Of a stretch of DNA of 64,000 nt, positions 44,853 to 54,051 are shown piece by piece (position 1 is the stretch's first letter; the number at the start of each line of letters is the position of its first letter). The stretch lies in assembly GCA_016721305.1 (NCBI GenBank), contig JADKIH010000003.1, positions 1 through 64,000 of the forward strand, written 5' to 3'. Source of the DNA: Bacteroidota bacterium (lineage in GTDB: Bacteria > Bacteroidota > Bacteroidia > AKYH767-A > 2013-40CM-41-45). The notes beneath the pieces were generated by a model. That model was not told where the DNA came from. It saw nothing but the letters and a program-made list of their open reading frames with translations, and ran no database searches. The translations under genes were made by a program, and so were the position numbers.

Positions 44853-45221
44853 ATGCAAAAGACAACAATTTTTCTTGTCTTATTTATCGCCTTCTCTTTT
44901 TATTCGTTTTGGGTTTATACCGACGGAACGAATACTGCGTCGACTACGATGAGTGAAAAAGCCATTCACGGAAAAGTACTATACCAAAAATACAATTGCA
45001 CGGCGTGTCATCAAATTTACGGCTTAGGAGGATATCTTGGAGCCGAGCTGACCGACATACTTTCAAAGCCCGGACGCAATCCGGAATTTTTGAAAGCGAT
45101 GATTCAGTCAGGTGCACGACAAATGCCGCAGTACGGATTGACAGATGACGAGTGCGACGATTTAATCGCCTTTATCCAATACGTGAACGATTGTTCGCCT
45201 AACTATAAAAAGTCCAGATGA
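44853..45221 (+). CDS. norC: NorC-like membrane-anchored cytochrome c
   Basis: A 122-residue protein with one N-terminal membrane helix (about 4-22) and a periplasmic class I cytochrome c domain. The heme site is CTACH (C49, C52, H53) and the axial Met is in GARQMPQYGL (M91). The motif GKVLYQKYNCTACHQIYGLGGYLGAELT matches the small subunit of cytochrome-c-dependent nitric oxide reductase, which passes electrons to NorB. Its stop TGA overlaps the ATG of the downstream norB-like gene (ATGA, 45218-45221), so the two are translationally coupled. No NorD, NorQ or NnrS genes are nearby. The inverted repeat upstream may control the pair. Confidence 0.88.
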   Translation: MQKTTIFLVLFIAFSFYSFWVYTDGTNTASTTMSEKAIHGKVLYQKYNCTACHQIYGLGGYLGAELTDILSKPGRNPEFLKAMIQSGARQMPQYGLTDDECDDLIAFIQYVNDCSPNYKKSR

Positions 45222-46536
45222 AAGAAAATAAAATCGGTCTGTACTTTATAGCGGCTTCGCCCTCGCCCTTCTTCTCGGATTAATATTCGGAAATATCGGT
45301 GGCTTTCAATATGTGATTCCTGATTTTTTGAAAACGTCATTGTCTTTTCAAAAAACAAGACCACTTCATGTTACTTTAGTCATCACATGGATTTTCAACG
45401 GAGCGGTCGGCGGAATTTACTATTATCTGCCTCAGGTTAGCGGGCGAAAATTATATTCGGAGTTTTTAGCACGAGTTCATTTTTTTCTCTTCATCGCAAC
45501 CGGCTTAATAATTATTCCTTGTTACTTCATGGGAATTTTCGGAGGAAAAGAATATTTAGAATTTCCGCCGTGGATTGCCATTCTGATGCTGATAAGTTGG
45601 CTTTTGTTTCTTTTCAACTTCTTCATGACGATTCCAAAGAATTTCAGTCAGTGGAAAATTTACAATTGGATGTGGGCAACGGGAATTATTTTCTTCCTCA
45701 TCACATTTGGTGAAGCGTATCTATGGACGTTGCCGTTTTTCAACAACAATGTTGTGCGCGACACGACGGTGCAGTGGAAGGCCATGGGCTCAATGGCCGG
45801 CTCGTGGAATATGCTCATTTACGGCACTGCATTTTTTGTGATGGAAAAAATCAGCGGCACCGATAAAACAACGACAGCCAAACGAACTTTCTTTTTTTAC
45901 TTTCTCGGCTTAACAAATCTAATGTTTAACTGGGGCCATCATACCTACATCGTTCCGGCGTCAGGATGGATTCGCAATGTGGCTTATGCAATCAGCATGA
46001 CGGAACTGCTCATTCTCGGATCTATTATTTACAGCTGGAGAAGAACGGTGAAAGACATGAAAGACTACTATCAGAATATACCGGCCCGATTTTTATCAGC
46101 TGCCGACGTCTGGGTTTTTCTGAATTTAATTCTGGCCATCATTATGTCGGTTCCTGCAATTAACTTTTACACGCATGGCACACACATTACAGTAGCTCAT
46201 GCGATGGGAGCAACAATTGGCATAAACACAATGATTTTACTCGCTTCCATCTTTTATATTGTGTCAAAAGAGTTTCCTGCCTTAATCCAAGTACATCTAC
46301 GAAAAATCAAGATTGGCTTTTGGGTGTTGAATATTTCGCTTTTTTTCTTCTGGATTTCACTTATCGGAATGGGAATCGTAAAAGCCGGTGGAGAAATTGC
46401 CGACAAAGATTTTTCAACAATTCTTCAGATTTTGGAACCTTGGTTTTTCTACTTTTCGATCGCCGGAGTGGGAGTTTTCATAGGGGTTTTACTACTTGTG
46501 TTCACTTTCCCGTTTTCAACAATCAAGAATATTTGA
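45218..46536 (+). CDS. norB: NorB-like heme-copper oxidase subunit, frameshifted
   Basis: A polytopic protein of about 439 residues in the NorB/cytochrome oxidase subunit I family. The ATG overlaps the norC stop. One missing T in the run 45245-45247 breaks the frame after KIGLYF; adding it yields SGFALALLLGLIFGN and the rest in frame. Low-spin heme ligand H51 (RPLHVTLVITW) and the pair H241-H242 (WGHHTYIVP) are present, as is H328 (HITVAHAMG). By eye the positions of the FeB ligands His207 and Glu211 of P. aeruginosa NorB are Met190 and Ala194 here (KAMGSMAGSW), and the second heme-b His349 is Met330. It is therefore a divergent member, maybe not a classical NO reductase. The symbol reflects family only. 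Confidence 0.82.
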
Positions 46537-46630
46537 ACAACTTTTCCTAATAAGTTTTGGCGAGTAGTGACTTGAGTCATAATTTTAAAAGGCAAGCTTT
46601 AGGATGTTTGTTTCATCCAAATAAACTTTT

Positions 46631-49600
46631 ATGAAAAGCGGAAATAACAAAACACCGAAAAAGGGATTGAAATTCGAACGACTTTTTACCAATGACACCT
46701 CTTCTCCTTATGATCAGTTTCAATACGAATACAGAACGAGTGTAATTCGAGGAGCGGACGGAAATGTCGTATTTGAAAAGAAGAACGTAGAAGTTCCTAA
46801 AGCATGGAGTCAGGTTGCGACCGACATTCTTGCTCAAAAATACTTTCGTCGATCAGGCGTCCCCCAAGCGGATGGTTCCTTAGGCGGAGAAAATTCAATA
46901 AAACAAGTTGTTCATCGACTCGCTGACTGTTGGAAACAATGGGGCGAATCGAGAAATTACTTTGCCACAGAGAAGGACGCACAAATTTTCTATGACGAAA
47001 TCGTGTACATGCTGCTCGGACAAGTTGCTGCTCCAAATTCACCTCAATGGTTCAATTCAGGTTTGTACACAGCTTACGGCATCAAAGGCAATGGAACAGG
47101 AAACTGGTATGTAGATCCGGTTACGGAAGAACTCCGCACAACCACTTCATCGTACGAGCGTCCGCAACCACATGCATGCTTCATTCTTTCTGTGAACGAT
47201 GATTTGTTGAACGATGGCGGTATCATGGACTTACTCATTCGCGAAGCAAAAGTTTTCAAATTCGGTTCCGGTGTCGGTACAAATTACTCAGCAATTCGTG
47301 GCGAAGGTGAGCCACTGAGTGATGGTGGTACATCATCGGGATTGATGTCGTTCCTCCGCATCGGAGATCGCGCTGCGGGAGCAATTAAATCGGGCGGTAC
47401 AACTCGGCGCGCTGCCAAAATGGTGAGCCTCGATATCGATCACCCCGAAATCGAAGCATTCGTTAACTGGAAAGTTCAGGAAGAAGATAAAGTTGCTGCG
47501 TTGATAGCAGCCGGCTATCCGTCCGATTACGAAGGTGAAGCTTATCGTACCGTTTCCGGACAGAATTCAAATAATTCCGTTCGCGTTTCCGATGCATTCT
47601 TTGCAGCACTCGAGAAAAACGGAAACTGGAATCTGATTGGTCGCAAGAATAAAAATGTGATGAAGACGATTCCTGCGAAAAAACTGTGGGATCAGATTGC
47701 TCATGCAGCGTGGCGTTGTGCCGATCCGGGCGTTCAGTTCGACGATACGATTAACGCATGGCACACTTGTCCTGAAGGCGGCGCATCAATGCATCGAATC
47801 CTTGCAGCGAATACATGTTCCTTGATAATACAGCATGTAATCTTGCTTCACTCAATCTCCGCAAATTCTTCAACGAAGAAACCGGAATTTTCGATGTAAA
47901 GAGCTTCCAGCATTCTTGTCGTCTATGGACCGTTGTTTTGGAAATTTCCGTTTTGATGGCGCAATTCCCTTCGAAAGAAGTAGCTCAGCTTTCTTATGAT
48001 TACCGCACACTCGGAATCGGCTACGCGAATCTCGGTTCGTTACTGATGGTTTCCGGTATTCCGTACGACAGTGACAAAGCACGTGCAATTTCTGCAGCGA
48101 TTACTTCGGTAATGACGGGAACATCATATAAAACTTCGGCAGAATTAGCAGGTGTACTCGGGCCATTCAAAGAATACGATAAAAATCGCGAGCACATGTT
48201 GCGCGTAATTCGTAATCACCGTTATGCCGCTTATCATGCCGAAGACGCTTTTGAAAATTTAGCAATCAAGCCAATTGGTATTGAATCGAAAGATTGCCCG
48301 GACTACTTGTTAAAAGCAGCGTGCGACATTTGGGATGAAACATTGAAAGCCGGAGAAAAATTCGGATTCCGTAATGCGCAAGTATCCGTTATTGCTCCGA
48401 CAGGAACAATCGGTCTGCTCATGGATTGCGACACGACAGGTGTTGAGCCCGATTTCGCTCTCGTGAAATACAAAAAATTATCAGGCGGCGGTTATTTCAA
48501 AATCGTGAATGAATCCATTCCGGTTGCATTGAAAAAATTGAAATACAATGCCGGTCAGATTCAGGACATGGTTGATTATGCAAAAGGCAAAGGATCATTC
48601 CGTGGCGTTCCGTATATCAACGAAGAAAGTTTAAAAGCAAAAGGCTTTAATAAAGAAGACATCGATAAATTAAACAAAGCAGCAGGTTCGGCATTCGACA
48701 TTCGTTTTATTTTCAACTTATGGTCGCTTGGAGAAGACTGCATGCATCGCTTAGGTTTCGCTCAAAGCGAATACACTGCAACTGATTTCGACGTCTTAAC
48801 AGAATTAGGTTTTACGAACGAACAAATTGAAGAAGCCAATCAGGCCGTTTGCGGAATGATGACGCTCGAAGGAGCACCACATTTGAAAGACGAGCACTTG
48901 CCTATTTTTGATTGTGCCAATCGTTGCGGAAAAATCGGCAAACGTTTCATTCATCCACACGGACACATTCGCATGATGGCAGCTGTACAGCCTTTCCTAA
49001 GCGGAGCGATTTCTAAAACGATCAACCTTCCGAATGAAGCAACTGAAGAAGACATCGAAAATTGTTACATGCTGGGATGGAAAGCAGGCTTGAAAGCAGT
49101 AGCAATTTATCGCGACGGAAGTAAGATGTCGCAACCATTGTCTACAAGCTCAGCGAAAGCGAAAAAAGAAGACGATATTTTATCGGCCGACAATATGAAA
49201 GCCGAAGATGTGTTGAATGCAGCAGCAAGAATTTTGCAGGATTCATCCGACACCGTTTTCAAACGCCAGTTGTCGAACGTTGTTCACAGAAAACGTCTGC
49301 CTGAAAAACGCAGCGGCTTTACACAAAAAGCGAAAGTCGGCGGACATACAATTTTTGTAAGAACGGGCGAGTACGATGATCATACATTGGGAGAAATCTT
49401 TGTGGACATGCACAAAGAAGGAGCGTCGTTCCGTTCGTTACTTAACTGTTTCGCAATATCTGTTTCGATCGGATTGCAATACGGAGTTCCGCTCGAAGAA
49501 TTCACCGAGAAATTTGTGTTTACACGTTTCGAGCCAAGCGGATTTGTAGATCATTCGAATATTAAAAATGCAACTTCCGTGATTGATTACATCTTCCGCT

Positions 49601-49866
49601 TACTTGCATTTGAATACAGCGGTCGTGAAGATTTAGTACAAGTGAAGCCCGAGCATTTACCGGCGCCGAAGAAAGCGAAGATTGTAGGCATTTCGCCACT
49701 GGTAGAGAAACGCGTTGAGAAAGCCGTTCCTGCCGATCAGACACAATCTTATCTCGGCAGTATGATGGGCGATGCTCCGTTATGCGGCACTTGCGGACAC
49801 ATTACGATTCGCAGTGGTTCATGTTATAAATGCCTGAATTGCGGTACAAGTATGGGATGCAGCTAA
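46631..49866 (+). CDS. nrdJ: Class II (adenosylcobalamin-dependent) ribonucleotide reductase, frameshifted
   Basis: A long B12-dependent ribonucleoside reductase (about 1078 residues after repair), which makes deoxynucleotides with a radical derived from adenosylcobalamin. The first frame (46631-47899) includes [20 protein letters not shown], the cysteine-bearing loop, and [27 protein letters not shown]. The second (to 49866) includes [42 protein letters not shown] and a C-terminal TSCPD-like region with the terminal CGTCGH...CYKCLNCG thiols. One missing C near 47782 breaks the frame; restoring it yields [25 protein letters not shown], including the thiyl-radical motif NPCSE. An essential enzyme broken this way suggests a consensus error. 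A strong terminator follows. Confidence 0.93.
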
Positions 49867-49885
49867 TTTGTTTGTGATAGCGGCG

Positions 49886-49953
49886 GTGTCAGGAGCAGTT
49901 CCTGACACTGTTGCCAAAGGGAGAGTCAGGACGGTGGTTCTGACTTTTTTTTT
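49886..49953 (+). terminator. Tandem hairpins terminating nrdJ
   Basis: The first hairpin GTGTCAGGA/TCCTGACAC (49886-49894, 49900-49908) is perfect with a 5-nt loop. The second, AGTCAGGAC/GTTCTGACT (49924-49945, one G-U), is followed by a run of nine T, a strong rho-independent terminator 58 bp after the nrdJ stop. Confidence 0.9.
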
Positions 49954-50243
49954 GAGGAAACGTTGATGTGGAAAGCTCTGCTCGACTCTACCAAGTCGAT
50001 GTAGTTGTGCATTGGTTTGATACCATTGTGTGATCCTCCGGGTCTGTGTCCTACCAGCAATGTCAGAGGAAATCGAACAACTTACTACTACACAATTTTC
50101 TATTCTTAATATTAATACACAATCCAAATAACAACGCTGACCCGTAGGGTCAAACAATTGTATTAGACAGTGAGCTCAGCGGAACAGCGACTCGGCAGAG
50201 TCGCACCAAGTTCAATGCCCGGCAGCTTCTTTCAAAGTAGGCA
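49954..50243. other. Non-coding region with small hairpins
   Basis: No gene was seen. Short perfect stem-loops occur: TGACCC-GTA-GGGTCA (about 50139-50153), GCGACTC-GGCA-GAGTCGC (about 50187-50204) and CGACT-CTACCA-AGTCG (about 49983-49998). They resemble debris of hairpin repeats. Confidence 0.5.
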
Positions 50244-50280
50244 CAAAAAAAGACTGCCCGGTTTTCCAAGCAGTCTTTTT
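50244..50280 (-). terminator. Rho-independent terminator of cytochrome c gene
   Basis: The stem AAGACTGC (50250-50257) pairs with GCAGTCTT (50270-50277); on the minus strand it is followed by a T-run (A-run 50245-50251). The other side also ends in a T-run, so it is bidirectional. It ends the gene at 50301. Confidence 0.85.
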
Positions 50281-50300
50281 CAGTTTTTTAAAGCAAACTC

Positions 50301-50750
50301 CTAGTGCCGTTCGTTTGCTTTCATGATTGAATCCAGCTGCGGGAACAAAGCTTCCTTATCAGGTTTCGCCATCCCACGGTGGCAAGTATAGCACATCACT
50401 TCATGAATAGTATCCGGTTGCGTAGAATGATCGAAGTTGAAAAAATTCGCATTGATGGAAGCCGTCATCTTCATCATTTCGCGGGCTATCTGCTTTTCTT
50501 CCTTGGCATCACTGGCAAAATCCAAATGACGACCTTGACTACTATCAGCAGCAACGGCATGACAGAAAGAACATTTCACACCTAAAGATGCTTTGAACGC
50601 ATCCATGATCATGCCCATTCTTTCATCGCTGATATCTTTAGGAAGAATTTTCAGATTAGTATACTCATGCTTATTTGGCGGGGGAACAGAATTTGTTGCA
50701 GAGATCGAGATGAAGGCAATGAATACGGTTAAGACGAGTAGTTTTTTCAT
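50301..50750 (-). CDS. Di-heme c-type cytochrome, secreted
   Basis: A 149-residue exported protein (signal peptide about 1-19) with two c-heme sites, CSFCH (60-64) and CYTCH (120-124). The layout KASLGVKCSFCHA ... HEVMCYTCHRGMAKP resembles the photosynthetic-reaction-centre-type cytochrome family common in non-photosynthetic Bacteroidota, where it is a periplasmic electron carrier. Several Met and His residues between the sites may be axial ligands. The redox partner is unknown; the closest respiratory genes in the window are norC-norB, about 4 kb away and on the other strand. A bidirectional terminator lies at its 3' end. Confidence 0.88.
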   Translation of the reverse strand: MKKLLVLTVFIAFISISATNSVPPPNKHEYTNLKILPKDISDERMGMIMDAFKASLGVKCSFCHAVAADSSQGRHLDFASDAKEEKQIAREMMKMTASINANFFNFDHSTQPDTIHEVMCYTCHRGMAKPDKEALFPQLDSIMKANERH

Positions 50751-51407
50751 ATTAGATTTTCTTGAAGAAGTTTTGGAGTAAGATTCGTGCTTTATCGCAT
50801 GAAAAGTAGGAAATAGTTTTGAATAAATGAACGGGCACTAAGTATTCGGTTCGCATACACATTATATGAAGAAGGAAGTTCGCTTATAATCACCTGCATT
50901 TATGCGGTTAGAATCACGATTTCAAATCGAGTCCTTTGTGTATTTAAATGCTCTACCCGCCAAGTGCGGGTAGTCCGGCTGGGGAAAAATCGGGGTAAAT
51001 TAATTGCCGGGCAATGGCCCGCCTCATTAGAGGATAAAGCGTGTGAGTCTTAGAAGATTGAGCACGTTTTTCGGGCGAATCAGAATAAATAGTTTTTGTG
51101 GGGGAAATGGATATTTAAGGTCGCAGTGGTCCAAATAACCATAGTTACAAGGACAATGTACTTTCCCCTTGGGGCAACTCTAATCATTTGCCCCCGGGGC
51201 GACGTGTGTCCGATGGAAAACGAACATCATAATAGTACACACCCTCCCCAACAAACCAAAATCGTGTACTCCTCCCCGCCTACAAATTCTATTTACGCCT
51301 CCACGAAACTCTTTCCAAATTATCTCTCCCTTAACTTATCCACCCTTCACTAATCAGGTCGTTTTCCCTATCGAAGAACTCAATCCAATTTATCAATCAA
51401 ACAAAGA
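50751..51407. other. Long intergenic region, no gene recognised
   Basis: About 650 bp without a credible ORF. Hairpins include ACCCGC-CAAGT-GCGGGT (about 50956-50972) and GGGGCAA-n9-TTTGCCCC (about 51173-51197). The frame at 51096-51353 is open but has atypical composition (many Pro, Thr and Ser) and no family signal. No tRNA cloverleaf could be built by eye. It may hold the promoter of the 51.4-kb gene. Confidence 0.45.
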
Positions 51408-51437
51408 ATGACCTATCTTGCAGTAGAAATATCTCCC

Positions 51438-52418
51438 ATGAAAGCTCTCCTCGCTCCCTACATCGACGAATTACAAGCCATCCTCAAAAAATCAACGCGT
51501 CAACCGGATCCGGCGCTTGCGTTTTACAAGAGTGGTGCACGGAATACACTCTTTCGTCTGGAAGCTTTGGCTCGAATTGGAAGAGGAACGACGGACAAAA
51601 AGAAATTCGACTTGCTCTACAATCGCTTCAAACAATTGGAAGATATTCTAGGTGCTATGGACTATGCAGAGGCGATGATGAAATTATTTTCATCGAAAAA
51701 AGGATTGAGCACTCAGGCAAAATCATATTTCGGAAAATTGTTTACTGAAGAATTGCGTCAGCTGAATTTAATTCTAAGCGAAGATGGCTGGTTAAATGGA
51801 GAAGTTTTTTCCGGCATGCTTGGCCAGCTCGATTCATCATTCGATTTCAAGGATGATAAAAGCAGAAAGTCCCTATCGGAATTTTTATCCGACGAACTGG
51901 AAAAAGTAGAAAAGCAATATCGCAATGGCGAATTAAATCCGCACGACACAGAAGGTGGCTTGCACGAGTTCAGAAGAAAAATTCGTTGGTTCAGTATTTA
52001 CGCCGCTTCGTTGAATGGATTAATTCAAATCAAAAAAGTTCCTGCAACAGAGGAGCGACTAAAAAAATATTGCACTCCGGAAATTGTGAAATCCCCTTTT
52101 AACAAATTGCCTTCGGTTCCAAAAGGAATTAAGCCATTCGAAATTCAGTCGACATACTTTTATGCTTTGAGTTGGATGATAGATGAGCTGGGCAAATTAA
52201 AAGATCTCGCCCTCGAAAATGAAGCTTTCGAAAAACTACTTCAACTTCTTCCCGCAGATAAAAAAGAATTAAAGTCTGCTTTGAAAAAAGATTTCCGCTC
52301 CTCGCTTTCCTTCGCTCCCGAAGAAGTCCCCGTGAGAGCGGAGAGTGCCATCGATGATTTTATTTATCGTGATCGCGTCCTCATGCGAATAGGTCGCGAT
52401 CTGGCTCGAAGTTGTTGA
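51438..52418 (+). CDS. CHAD-like helical protein
   Basis: A cytosolic alpha-helical protein of about 326 residues. The centre carries GGLHEFRRKIRWFSIYAASLNGL, similar to the first helix motif of CHAD domains (conserved His plus Arg/Lys), which bind polyphosphate; further CHAD helices are not certain. The protein is rich in Lys and Glu and has no signal peptide. An ATG at 51408 gives ten more residues (TYLAVEISPM), but a TATCTTGC box overlaps them, so the ATG at 51438 is preferred. The stop TGA is formed by the first bases of the word-repeat element downstream. Function otherwise unknown. Confidence 0.68.
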   Translation: MKALLAPYIDELQAILKKSTRQPDPALAFYKSGARNTLFRLEALARIGRGTTDKKKFDLLYNRFKQLEDILGAMDYAEAMMKLFSSKKGLSTQAKSYFGKLFTEELRQLNLILSEDGWLNGEVFSGMLGQLDSSFDFKDDKSRKSLSEFLSDELEKVEKQYRNGELNPHDTEGGLHEFRRKIRWFSIYAASLNGLIQIKKVPATEERLKKYCTPEIVKSPFNKLPSVPKGIKPFEIQSTYFYALSWMIDELGKLKDLALENEAFEKLLQLLPADKKELKSALKKDFRSSLSFAPEEVPVRAESAIDDFIYRDRVLMRIGRDLARSC

Positions 52419-52590
52419 TTCGTTGATTCGCTAATTAGTTGATTCGTTAATTAGTTGATGGTTCATACTAGTTCAAGCCTCGTAGTTTCATTGTACATCA
52501 AATTTTGAAAAGGCTGTCCTATGAAATACTAAAATTTACTCTGGTAAGGAAAATCAACTAATTAACGAATCAACTAATTAACTAATTAAG
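52414..52590. repeat. MITE-like word-repeat element (GATTCGTT subfamily)
   Basis: The left end TTGATTCGTTGATTCGCTAA leads to GATTCGTTAATTAGTTGATG; the right end is AATCAACTAATTAACGAATC and AACTAATTAAG, an inverted match of about 20 bp. The core of about 90 bp has no ORF. The left end forms the stop of the 51.4-kb gene and the right end forms the stop of the NmrA gene on the minus strand. Confidence 0.85.
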
Positions 52591-53476
52591 AAGCCTGATA
52601 AGCGCTCACAAACGTCCCTGCAAAATCCTCCAGCTTAACTTTCCCCGAAACGCCTGTGCCGTTCTTTAGCAGCTCTTCCATCATTGCACCGGAGCGCATC
52701 GCTGTACCCATCTCAACGTAATTCTTTGCAACTTCAGCCGGCAATCCTGCTTGAACCATTCCGTTGAACGAATCTTCATCTTTGAAATTTACCCATGGAA
52801 GTTCGGGCTTGCCGATTGCTTTTCCGAAAACAGAAGCAATTTCACTTGTAGTTTTTGAATCGCTGATTTGGTAGCGAACAGATTTTCCTGAGAAATTAAG
52901 TTTTGTCAATTCTTCCACTGCTGCATCAGCGATATCATTCGTATCGGAAATATAGAGCTGCGCATTCTCTCCGTAATTTCCTCCGATAATTCCCATGTGC
53001 TTAGCCATGCCTGCTGAGTTGAGGAAATTATAATAGAAGAAACCCGGACGCAAATGTTTCACATTTACACCCTCGAGCTTGTTCAATTCACTTTCTACTT
53101 GATATAAACCCGATACCGGTCCACATCCTGTTGGCATATGTGCGCCGATACTGCTCAGGTTCACAACATTCTTCACACCGGCAGTACGAATAGCGTCTGC
53201 ATAATTTTTTCCGATGCTTGCGATGTGCGCTTTCCAATCGGCAGCCGCAAAAGTTGGAGGAACCATGGTGTACACAGCGTCTGCTCCGGTGAATGTCTTC
53301 GACAGAAAAGCTGAATCTTCAACTGAACCGATAGCAGCCTTCGCACCCATCGCTTCTATCTCGGATTTCTTATCAGACTTACTGCTGATAACGGTTACTT
53401 CGTGTCCGGAACTGATAAGTTTTGTAACAATTGCACGACTAATGTGCCCTAAAGAGCCTGTAATTACGTATTTCAT
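52586..53476 (-). CDS. NmrA/QOR2-like NAD(P)H-binding oxidoreductase
   Basis: A 296-residue cytosolic protein with an N-terminal Rossmann fold (YVITGSLGHISRAIVTKL, residues about 3-20; loop G-x-x-G-x-x-S). Motifs ADAVYTMVPP and VVNLSSIGAHMPTGCGPVSGLYQVESELN (about 105-133) resemble NmrA/QOR2-type quinone oxidoreductases, but no catalytic Tyr-x-x-x-Lys pair is evident. It is divergent from an HxlR-type repressor, whose operator half-sites overlap this gene's promoter, the classic arrangement for quinone-stress enzymes. The expected role is reduction of quinones or carbonyls; substrate not provable. The stop TAA is provided by a word repeat. Confidence 0.85.
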   Translation of the reverse strand: MKYVITGSLGHISRAIVTKLISSGHEVTVISSKSDKKSEIEAMGAKAAIGSVEDSAFLSKTFTGADAVYTMVPPTFAAADWKAHIASIGKNYADAIRTAGVKNVVNLSSIGAHMPTGCGPVSGLYQVESELNKLEGVNVKHLRPGFFYYNFLNSAGMAKHMGIIGGNYGENAQLYISDTNDIADAAVEELTKLNFSGKSVRYQISDSKTTSEIASVFGKAIGKPELPWVNFKDEDSFNGMVQAGLPAEVAKNYVEMGTAMRSGAMMEELLKNGTGVSGKVKLEDFAGTFVSAYQAS

Positions 53477-53525
53477 AACTTTGAATTAGGATTTTTTTAA
53501 TGATTTTCTTTTGAAATTTAGAGAA

Positions 53526-53533
53526 CAAAAGTA
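53526..53533 (-). promoter_or_regulatory. TACTTTTG -7 box of the NmrA gene
   Basis: A perfect TANNTTTG match on the minus strand. Upstream a TTG lies 20 bp away (in the first operator), the expected -33 spacing, so the promoter overlaps the HxlR operator. Confidence 0.65.
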
Positions 53534-53539
53534 TATTTG
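53532..53539 (+). promoter_or_regulatory. TATATTTG -7 box of the hxlR gene
   Basis: A perfect TANNTTTG match on the plus strand, sharing two bases with the opposite promoter, so both promoters overlap face to face and cannot fire at once. Confidence 0.55.
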
Positions 53540-53616
53540 TACTTACCATTCTACAAGTACTTACCCTGAAGTAAGACTACTTATAATTAAATCATGTACT
53601 TACCCAAAAGTAAGTA
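53540..53616. promoter_or_regulatory. HxlR operator sites (TACTTAC palindromes)
   Basis: A half-site TACTTACC (53540-53547), an imperfect palindrome TACTTAC-n6-GTAAGAC (53558-53577) and a perfect palindrome TACTTAC-n6-GTAAGTA (53597-53616) lie between the divergent genes. The two palindromes start 39 bp apart. They sit over the start of both promoters and match the expected binding pattern for a dimeric winged-helix repressor. Confidence 0.8.
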
Positions 53617-53630
53617 AAAACACACACAAC

Positions 53631-53990
53631 ATGACGAAGATTAAAGAAAACTCCACCAATCAGAAGAACAAACAAGAAGTATTGTTTAAATGTCCGATTA
53701 CGTACACGCTGAGTAAAATCGGCGGACGTTGGAAACCTATTATCATTTACAACTTACTGGAAGGCACCAAACGTTATGGTGAATTGAAAAAAGCAATTCC
53801 TGCCATCACAGAAAAAATGTTGATCCAACATTTGCGTGAGCTGGAAGAAGATCAATTAGTGGTCAGAGATGTCAAGCCCGTTGTTCCTCCTCATGTAGAG
53901 TACAGCCTTAGTATAACCGGCCGAGCTCTCTCTCCTGTTCTCGACTCGATGATGGAATGGGCATTTGCCAACGGAAAACTGGAAAAATAA
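53631..53990 (+). CDS. HxlR family winged-helix transcriptional regulator
   Basis: A 119-residue DNA-binding protein of the HxlR/YodB family. The winged-helix core is CPITYTLSKIGGRWKPIIIYNLLEGTKRYGELKKAI ... ITEKMLIQHLRELEEDQLVVRDV ... VEYSLSITGRAL. The N-terminal Cys before Pro-Ile is at the place of the redox-active Cys of YodB/HypR/QorR, which sense quinones or electrophiles. The ATG at 53631 is preferred over one 120 bp upstream because that would run through the operator palindromes. Divergent from the NmrA oxidoreductase, its likely target; it probably represses both genes. A bidirectional terminator follows. Confidence 0.92.
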   Translation: MTKIKENSTNQKNKQEVLFKCPITYTLSKIGGRWKPIIIYNLLEGTKRYGELKKAIPAITEKMLIQHLRELEEDQLVVRDVKPVVPPHVEYSLSITGRALSPVLDSMMEWAFANGKLEK

Positions 53991-54002
53991 TTTCATGCAA
54001 AT

Positions 54003-54040
54003 AAAAAGCGGGATCCGATAAAATCGAATCCCGCTTTTTT
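54003..54040. terminator. Bidirectional rho-independent terminator
   Basis: The stem AAAAAGCGGGAT (54003-54014) pairs with ATCCCGCTTTTT (54028-54039), flanked by A-run and T-run on the two sides. It ends both the hxlR gene and the converging LamG gene. Confidence 0.9.
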
Positions 54041-54051
54041 TGGAAAATCTT

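Noticed and set aside
50940..51040. tRNA or RNase P-like structure
   Set aside because: Local stems exist (ACCCGC/GCGGGT) but no cloverleaf, T-loop or conserved RNase P core could be assembled.
51096..51353. Short frame in the 50.8-51.4 kb gap
   Set aside because: Pro/Ser/Thr-rich random composition, no start signal and no family; treated as non-coding.
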